Below, one piece after another: positions 59,001 to 64,000 of a stretch of DNA of 64,000 nt; position 1 is the first letter of the stretch; every line of letters begins with the position of its first letter. Under the pieces are notes generated by a model. That model was not told the origin of the DNA. It made no database searches and saw only the letters and a list, made by a program, of their open reading frames with translations. The position numbers and the translations under genes are program-made. The stretch covers positions 1 to 64,000 of the forward strand of contig JAGCPF010000063.1 of assembly GCA_017642335.1 (NCBI GenBank), in the 5' to 3' direction. This DNA is from Fibrobacter sp. GTDB lineage: Bacteria; Fibrobacterota; Fibrobacteria; Fibrobacterales; Fibrobacteraceae.

Positions 59001-59878
59001 TACTTTCCCCTTTCGGCCATCAGCAGCGCGATTTCTTGTTCGTTGATACCGACCATGGCTTCGCCCAAGTCTTCAGAAAGTTTGGCAATGAGTTTTGCAT
59101 CGGTGTAATTCGTCACGGCCTGCACAATGGCGGCGGCACGCTTGGCGGGGTTCCCTGACTTGAAGATTCCGGAGCCTACGAATACGCCTTCGGCACCGAG
59201 CTGCATCATGAGGGCTGCATCGGCGGGGGTGGCGACACCACCGGCAGCGAAGTTCACCACGGGGAGTTTCTTGTTGTCGTGAACGAAGCGCACCAGGTCG
59301 TACGACACCTGGAGTTCCTTGGCACGGTTAAAGAGTTCGTCTTCGCGCAGGCTCGAAATGCGGGCGATTTCCTGGTTCATTAGGCGCATGTGTCGTACGG
59401 CCTGGACGATGTCGCCCGTACCCGGCTCGCCCTTGGTACGGATCATCGATGCGCCTTCTTCGATTCGGCGCAGCGCTTCGCCCAAATCCTTCGCGCCGCA
59501 CACGAACGGGACGTCAAATTCTCGCTTGTTGATGTGGAAAATGTCGTCGGCGGGGGAGAGCACTTCGCTTTCGTCGATGTAGTCAATTTCAATTGCCTGC
59601 AAAATTTGCGCTTCGGCAAAGTGGCCGATGCGGCATTTTGCCATCACCGGAATAGAGACCGCATCTTGAATGCCCTTGATCATCTTGGGGTCGCTCATGC
59701 GCGACACACCGCCTGCGGCACGGATATCGGCCGGAATACGCTCCAATGCCATTACGGCAGCGGCACCAGCGGCTTCGGCAATTTTGGCTTGTTCGGGGGT
59801 CGTCACATCCATAATGACGCCACCCTTGAGCATTTGGGCTAGGTTTTTGTTGAGTTCGTAACGATTCTGGTCAGCCAT
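59000..59878 (-). CDS. pdxS: pyridoxal 5'-phosphate synthase synthase subunit
   Basis: 292 residues from the ATG at 59878; an open stretch further upstream is not conserved-looking. [40 protein letters not shown](split here as [16 protein letters not shown]), [19 protein letters not shown], the Lys in [14 protein letters not shown], and [21 protein letters not shown]. It makes PLP from ribose-5-phosphate, glyceraldehyde-3-phosphate and ammonia. It is divergent from the MocR-type regulator. Confidence 0.97.
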   Translation of the reverse strand: MADQNRYELNKNLAQMLKGGVIMDVTTPEQAKIAEAAGAAAVMALERIPADIRAAGGVSRMSDPKMIKGIQDAVSIPVMAKCRIGHFAEAQILQAIEIDYIDESEVLSPADDIFHINKREFDVPFVCGAKDLGEALRRIEEGASMIRTKGEPGTGDIVQAVRHMRLMNQEIARISSLREDELFNRAKELQVSYDLVRFVHDNKKLPVVNFAAGGVATPADAALMMQLGAEGVFVGSGIFKSGNPAKRAAAIVQAVTNYTDAKLIAKLSEDLGEAMVGINEQEIALLMAERGK

Positions 59879-59971
59879 ATAAATCTCCTTGAAAGTGATT
59901 TTTTTGTTTACGGCGCTTAATTTAAAACATTCGCTTGGCCTGCACAATATTCAGTTTTTTACTATTTTTGT

Positions 59972-60015
59972 AAGGTCAGTTAAATACCAGATTTGAAAGA
60001 TTAACAAGGTCAGTT
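59972..60015. promoter_or_regulatory. direct repeats AAGGTCAGTT, likely PdxR-type operator
   Basis: AAGGTCAGTT at 59972-59981 and again at 60006-60015, 34 bases apart start to start, between pdxS and its likely regulator. The second copy runs up to the regulator's ATG, so autoregulation is likely. TTTTTACTATTTTTG (about 59956-59970) is a possible promoter for the regulator side. MocR/PdxR proteins are known to bind spaced direct repeats. Confidence 0.65.
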
Positions 60016-60017
60016 CT

Positions 60018-61448
60018 ATGTTTACTTACGATATGTCCAAGGCGGGAGCAAACAGTCTCTACCATTACCTTTACCAATGCATCAAAAAAGATATCGTAAG
60101 CGAAAACGTCCTTGCCGAAGAACAGCTCCCTTCCAAACGCAACCTCGCGCAGAATCTTGGCGTTAGCGTTGTGACCGTTGAAAACGCTTACGCACAGCTC
60201 TTGGCCGAAGGCTACATCTACTCGCTCCCTAAAAAAGGCTTCTTTGTCGCAGACGTCAACGCAACAGCGGAACTTAACGCTCAACGCAAACGCAAGATGC
60301 CGCGTACCCGCAGGCTCCGCGCAGAACTCCCCGATGAATCAGAACATATCAACCCGAAATATATCGCCGACTTTGCCAGCAACGGAGCCGATATTGAGGC
60401 GTTTCCCTTTACCACTTGGGCGAAAATCACTCGCGAAGTCCTTTGCGAAAGACAAAAGGATTTGTTGCAAGTTTCTCCTGGAATTGGTACTTTGGAACTC
60501 CGGCGCTCCATTGCACGCATGCTTCGTGAATTCAGAAATATCCACGCGACTCCCGAACAGATTGTCATTGGCGCAGGAACCGATTATTTGTACGGATTAC
60601 TTGTGCAGTTACTGGGCTTTGATAAATGCTACGGCGTTGAAGATCCCGGCTATGGAAAGATTTCAAAAATATATGGCCAATACGGTGTTGAAGTTTGCCA
60701 TATCCCTATTGATGGCGAAAAATTTGTCGATGCGCTGACAAAATCTAATGCCGATATTGTCCACATTTCGCCCGCGCACCATTTTCCGACAGGCAAGGTG
60801 ATGCCCGTTGGCGAACGCTACCGTTTGCTTAGCTGGGCGGCCGAATCGCCCAAGCACTACATTGTAGAAGACGATTACGACAGCGAATTCCGCATGACCG
60901 GAAAACCGATTCCTGCGCTCCAAAATATTGACGTCACTGAAAAGGTTATTTATCTGAATACATTTTCCAAAACGATGACTTCGGCCATTAGACTCGGTTA
61001 CATGGTACTTCCGTTGCACCTCGCTGAAAAATTTCAAAACGAACTTTCGTTCTATTCGTGTACGGTGTCGAATCTAGATCAGTATGTGATGGCGAAATTC
61101 ATTGACCTTGGTTACTATGAGACGCATATCAATCGTATGCGCAATCTGTACCGAGGTAAGCGTGATTTTTTACTTAATGTAATTGCAAAGAGTCCGTTAT
61201 CGAAAAATGCCTCTGTATTGGAAGAAAATGCTGGACTTCATTTTATTTTACAAGTGCAGACGAAACTTTCTGACGAAGAATTTTGCAATCGCGCCCGAAT
61301 TCGCGGGGTAAATATCCGTGCCCTTTCGGAGTATTATTTTGAAGCTCAACCCTCTGCGCATAAATTTGTTATCAACTACTCTTCCGTAGAGAAGAAAAAC
61401 ATGCAAAAAGCTATTCGAGCGATTGAGGAGTCGCTGCTTTGCCTATAA
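60018..61448 (+). CDS. pdxR: MocR family regulator (PdxR type)
   Basis: 476 residues. An N-terminal GntR winged helix (SKAGANSLYHYLYQCIKKDIVSENVLAEEQLPSKRNLAQNLGVSVVTVENAYAQL, given here only in part) is followed by a fold-type I aminotransferase domain: IVIGAGTDYLYGLLVQLLG, VEDPGYGKISKIYG, EDDYDSEFRM and the Lys region NTFSKTMTSAIRLGYM. In this family the aminotransferase domain senses PLP. Gene pair with pdxST, with repeats between, supports the PdxR call. It overlaps the convergent methyltransferase by 6 bases. Confidence 0.9.
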   Translation: MFTYDMSKAGANSLYHYLYQCIKKDIVSENVLAEEQLPSKRNLAQNLGVSVVTVENAYAQLLAEGYIYSLPKKGFFVADVNATAELNAQRKRKMPRTRRLRAELPDESEHINPKYIADFASNGADIEAFPFTTWAKITREVLCERQKDLLQVSPGIGTLELRRSIARMLREFRNIHATPEQIVIGAGTDYLYGLLVQLLGFDKCYGVEDPGYGKISKIYGQYGVEVCHIPIDGEKFVDALTKSNADIVHISPAHHFPTGKVMPVGERYRLLSWAAESPKHYIVEDDYDSEFRMTGKPIPALQNIDVTEKVIYLNTFSKTMTSAIRLGYMVLPLHLAEKFQNELSFYSCTVSNLDQYVMAKFIDLGYYETHINRMRNLYRGKRDFLLNVIAKSPLSKNASVLEENAGLHFILQVQTKLSDEEFCNRARIRGVNIRALSEYYFEAQPSAHKFVINYSSVEKKNMQKAIRAIEESLLCL

Positions 61449-62312
61449 GCCGCAGTAAATCAGGTGAACGCCTTCGAATGCGGAAAGTTCCGTTGAATCT
61501 TTGAAAAAAGCTTCGTCGAGATCTTTTGGGGTTAGGTCGTGGCAATATTTGATGCCCGATTTTTTGGCCAGTTCGACAACTTGTGCGGGGTCGTAACCAT
61601 CAGCCATTCGTTCGCCACATGCGGCGGCAATTTGCTTTAGGCGGCTGATTTTAGTGGAGCTGTCCGCGCTGTTCCGCTCTTTTTCGTAGTAATCGAAAAC
61701 CACCACGCTATTAGTCGCTGCAATCTGGGAAATCTGCGAAATGGTCTTGAAGAAAATTTCAATCGGAATGTAGTAGGACACTCCAAGAATCGAAAAGACG
61801 GAGCGCTTTTTGGGATTAAATCCCGCATTCATCAATCTATCAATGATGCTGTCTTTGTTGAAATCAATTTCTACAAAGTGAACTTTAGGTCGCCTTTTGG
61901 TGAAAAGTTCCCGCATCCGCTCAATCTTGAAAACCTGAGTTTCATAAAGGTCCAATTCAAAGACATCTACATTTTGGCTTTTGTTCCTAAGCGCAAAGGA
62001 ATCTAGGCCCGCACCCAAGAGCACATATTGCACGTCTCCTGTTTTCTGCTTGGTATTGACAATATCTTCGGCAAAGCGGTTGCGCGGAAGGACAATGGGT
62101 AGGAAATACTGATTCAGTAAATCCTTGGTTAGATAATCTTTAACGCCTGGCTTTTTCGCAGGGAGAAAAGTCCTTGCGAGATTGCGGGCGTGGCGATATT
62201 CCTTTAAACCGACAAAATCCAGAGCAAATTCGTCTTCAAAAATCTTTTCGCTTTTACTGTGGGTGTGCATGGCACGGGCAAGAGCGCACAAAAGCGCAGT
62301 TTTGCTAATCAT
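61443..62312 (-). CDS. LCM-type SAM-dependent methyltransferase
   Basis: 289 residues. The class matches TIGR00027/leucine carboxyl methyltransferase-like proteins: an N-terminal helical cap, QYVLLGAGLDSFALR (SAM loop), VFELDLYETQVFKIERM and SILGVSYYIPIEIFFKTIS. It methylates an unknown carboxyl or hydroxyl. It is followed 2 bases upstream by the ABC permease on the same strand, so it is at the end of that operon. Confidence 0.88.
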   Translation of the reverse strand: MISKTALLCALARAMHTHSKSEKIFEDEFALDFVGLKEYRHARNLARTFLPAKKPGVKDYLTKDLLNQYFLPIVLPRNRFAEDIVNTKQKTGDVQYVLLGAGLDSFALRNKSQNVDVFELDLYETQVFKIERMRELFTKRRPKVHFVEIDFNKDSIIDRLMNAGFNPKKRSVFSILGVSYYIPIEIFFKTISQISQIAATNSVVVFDYYEKERNSADSSTKISRLKQIAAACGERMADGYDPAQVVELAKKSGIKYCHDLTPKDLDEAFFKDSTELSAFEGVHLIYCGL

Positions 62313-62314
62313 GT

Positions 62315-63079
62315 CTAATTCGCCTTTGTCCAGAATAGGAGTTTGCGTTTTACAAATTCAAAAAGTTCCATAATCGCAAGCACTACGATGCCTGTCCAAA
62401 GAATTCCTGCAACCATGTTGGGGTAGTCGGAATAGTCCGCATAAAATTGCACAAAGTGCCCAAGCCCCGTATTTTCGCCGAAGAGTTCTGCGACTGTGAG
62501 CATGATGAACGAAAGTCCCATGCCTACGGAAAGCCCTGAGAATATGGACGGAAGGCTTGCTATAAGGGCAATTCTCCACAAGTATTCAAAGCGACCTATT
62601 CCAATAATAGCGGCGTTGCGTTTGTATTTTTCGGGAATATCGGCGGCACCGGCTGCCGTATTCAAGTAAATAGGCCAGAATGCAGCAATAAAAATGATAA
62701 ACGTAGATGACAGGTAAAAAGTCGGCAGAATCGCTATAGCGTAGGGAATATAAACGTTGGGCGGAATCGGGGCCGCAAATCGGGAGATGGGTTTCAGCAT
62801 GTTGCTTATCCAAGAAACAGACCCGGAAAGAATTCCGATGGAAATGCCGACAATCGCCGCCACCAAATATGCGGGGACAAGTTTCAAGAGGGACGCTCCC
62901 GCACTTCGCAAAAGTTCTTCACGAGAATCAAAGAGGGCGTTCGCTATCGCCTTGGGCGATGGAAACAGGTATTGGCTGCTCCATTCCGGGCCACAACTGA
63001 TGAGAGCCCAGATTCCCAGTAAAAACAGGAGGAATAGAATTCCTGAAAGCTTGGAAAGATATTTTGTGAAAGTTCTCAT
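62315..63079 (-). CDS. ABC importer permease (SsuC/TauC type)
   Basis: 254 residues, about six membrane segments, and the EAA-type loop (IPEKYKRNAAIIGIGRFEYLWRIALIASLP, given in part as EKYKRNAAIIGIGRFEYLW). The family imports nitrate, sulfonates, taurine, bicarbonate or thiamine precursors. Its start overlaps the ATPase gene by 4 bases. Confidence 0.88.
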   Translation of the reverse strand: MRTFTKYLSKLSGILFLLFLLGIWALISCGPEWSSQYLFPSPKAIANALFDSREELLRSAGASLLKLVPAYLVAAIVGISIGILSGSVSWISNMLKPISRFAAPIPPNVYIPYAIAILPTFYLSSTFIIFIAAFWPIYLNTAAGAADIPEKYKRNAAIIGIGRFEYLWRIALIASLPSIFSGLSVGMGLSFIMLTVAELFGENTGLGHFVQFYADYSDYPNMVAGILWTGIVVLAIMELFEFVKRKLLFWTKAN

Positions 63080-63891
63080 ATGCTTGCACCCCCCTGTACG
63101 ATATGTCCGAGTTTTTCAAGGACATCTTTGTGGTAAGCATCTTCAATGGCTACGATTGTTTGTTGTACTTTTTCGTCGCGGAACCAATCGCTACGATTTT
63201 TCCTTACTGGGAAATCCAGAGGAATGTCTGCAATGATACGGCCTGGTGTCGATCCCAATACGACAATTCGGCTTCCCAAATAAACGGCTTCTCGAATATC
63301 ATGAGTTACAAATAACGTTGTAATTGGTCGGTCTTTTACGCCACGGCAAAGTTCCAAGACCAAATCCTGAAGGCTTGCACGGTTTACGGGATCAAGCGCT
63401 CCGAAGGGTTCGTCTAAAAGAAGGGCGTCGGCACCAACGCTCAGGGCTCTCGCAATAGCCCCGCGCTGGCGCATTCCGCCCGATAGTTCAAAGGGATATT
63501 TGTTGAGGCTTCTCGAAAGTCCCACCAAGTTCAGGTATTCTTCGGCCAAATGTTTCGCATCGCCACTCTTGACTTTTTTAGTCTTCTTGATGGCGAGCGT
63601 GACGTTCTGGAGAAGGGTGAACCAAGGGAAAAGAGAGTAGTCTTGGAAGACGACACTCCTTTCGGCGGAAGGTTTCTCGATTTCCTTTCCGTTCCAATAA
63701 ATATGGCCCTCGTCCGGCTTGGTGAGGCCTGCGAAAAGATTCAGCAAGGTAGTTTTGCCGCTGCCGCTTTCGCCCAGCAGGCACACGAATTCACCTTGAT
63801 TGATAGTCAAGTTGATGTCTTTCAGAATGGCCTTGCCATCGTAAGAAAAACCGAGATCCGTCGCTTCAAAACCACTTTGCTTTTGACTCAT
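63076..63891 (-). CDS. ABC importer ATP-binding protein (SsuB/TauB type)
   Basis: 271 residues. Walker A LGESGSGKTTLL, Q-loop QDYSLFPWFTL (typical of nitrate/sulfonate importers), signature LSGGMRQRGAIARAL and Walker B ALLLDEPFGALD. It pairs with the overlapping permease and the binding protein that starts the next partial gene. The substrate could be a sulfonate, fitting the sulfur island, or another anion. Confidence 0.9.
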   Translation of the reverse strand: MSQKQSGFEATDLGFSYDGKAILKDINLTINQGEFVCLLGESGSGKTTLLNLFAGLTKPDEGHIYWNGKEIEKPSAERSVVFQDYSLFPWFTLLQNVTLAIKKTKKVKSGDAKHLAEEYLNLVGLSRSLNKYPFELSGGMRQRGAIARALSVGADALLLDEPFGALDPVNRASLQDLVLELCRGVKDRPITTLFVTHDIREAVYLGSRIVVLGSTPGRIIADIPLDFPVRKNRSDWFRDEKVQQTIVAIEDAYHKDVLEKLGHIVQGGASI

Positions 63892-63903
63892 GTTGTCTCA
63901 CCT

Positions 63904-64000
63904 CTAGTTTCTGGACTTGAATATTTTTTCAGCATTCGCGTAGAACTCGGAATTCGGCTTTTGCTTGCGGAGTTCTGCAATGGCTTTCTGGTAGAAGTCG
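63904..64000 (-). CDS. ABC importer substrate-binding protein (3' end, partial)
   Basis: The last 31 residues only, reading DFYQKAIAELRKQKPNSE then FYANAEKIFKSRN before TAG. It lies 12 bases upstream of the ATPase gene and is probably the NMT1/SsuA-type binding protein. No more can be said from the window. Confidence 0.6.
   Translation of the reverse strand, partial: DFYQKAIAELRKQKPNSEFYANAEKIFKSRN

Noticed and set aside
1..64000. CRISPR array, transfer RNA, ribosomal RNA, prophage or insertion sequence
   Set aside because: None seen: the short repeats are palindromic families or promoters without regular spacing, and no transposase, integrase or cloverleaf was recognised.

Overview
The window looks like a chromosome segment of a Fibrobacter-type bacterium (phylum Fibrobacterota). 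The main reasons are a lipoprotein with the 'Fibrobacter succinogenes major paralogous domain' (25323-27287), a TIGR02147/DUF4423-type protein directly upstream of it (24471-25307), Gram-negative envelope genes throughout (lipoproteins, TolC-like channels, a porin), and anaerobe-style sulfur genes. Gene calls rest on reading translations and motifs by eye. No database search was run.

Left part (1-32.4 kb). The window opens in the 3' end of an NADPH glutamate synthase gene, followed by two small related lipoproteins that share an exact 56-bp repeat. Next is a compact set (1859-7633) of a DUF4956 membrane protein, an HlyD-like adaptor, a TolC-like channel, a VTC/polyphosphate-polymerase domain protein and a lamin-tail-domain lipoprotein. 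A second envelope set (7787-12899) is TolC, HlyD and two ABC-2 permeases with no ATPase gene. Housekeeping and envelope genes follow: a YugP-type zinc peptidase, scpA with a long acidic tail, a thioesterase, glmS, an FKBP lipoprotein, an M23 peptidase, two S41 peptidases and a leucine-rich-repeat protein. Then come the TIGR02147/paralogous-domain pair, a stand-alone AIPR protein (candidate phage defence), an orphan RelB/DinJ-like antitoxin, a Cache-HAMP-GGDEF diguanylate cyclase, a DUF167 protein and a DivIVA protein.

Centre (32.4-57.4 kb): a sulfur island. It holds a family 2A encapsulin shell with its cysteine desulfurase cargo (very long low-complexity N-terminus) and serine acetyltransferase. 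Beside it are two ubiquitin-like sulfur-carrier/E1/JAMM peptidase sets plus a TusA protein. The rest is a porin, sulfate activation (CysDN), APS reduction by an AprBA-type enzyme, a single-chain siroheme sulfite reductase with ferredoxin domains, a sulfate ABC importer (Sbp, CysT, CysW, CysA), a rhodanese-TusA-DsrE fusion, a PatB-like C-S lyase, a LysE exporter, a His-tailed membrane protein, and a NifS-like desulfurase overlapping a TtcA-like tRNA thiolase. Six of the transcription units start with the same ~70-bp promoter module: a conserved upstream block, TTGGAC, an 18-bp spacer and TATATT. Three others carry a different palindrome (CCTAT-N7-ATAGG type). This points to one dedicated sulfur regulon plus a second regulator of sulfur mobilisation.

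Right part (57.4-64 kb): bioB, pdxS-pdxT divergent from a MocR/PdxR-type regulator with a pair of direct repeats between them, an LCM-type methyltransferase, and an SsuCB/TauCB-type ABC importer whose substrate-binding protein runs off the end.

Short palindromic repeat families sit between genes throughout. One copy is embedded in frame in the aprA-like gene, and another appears to supply the ribosome-binding site and GTG start of the patB-like gene.
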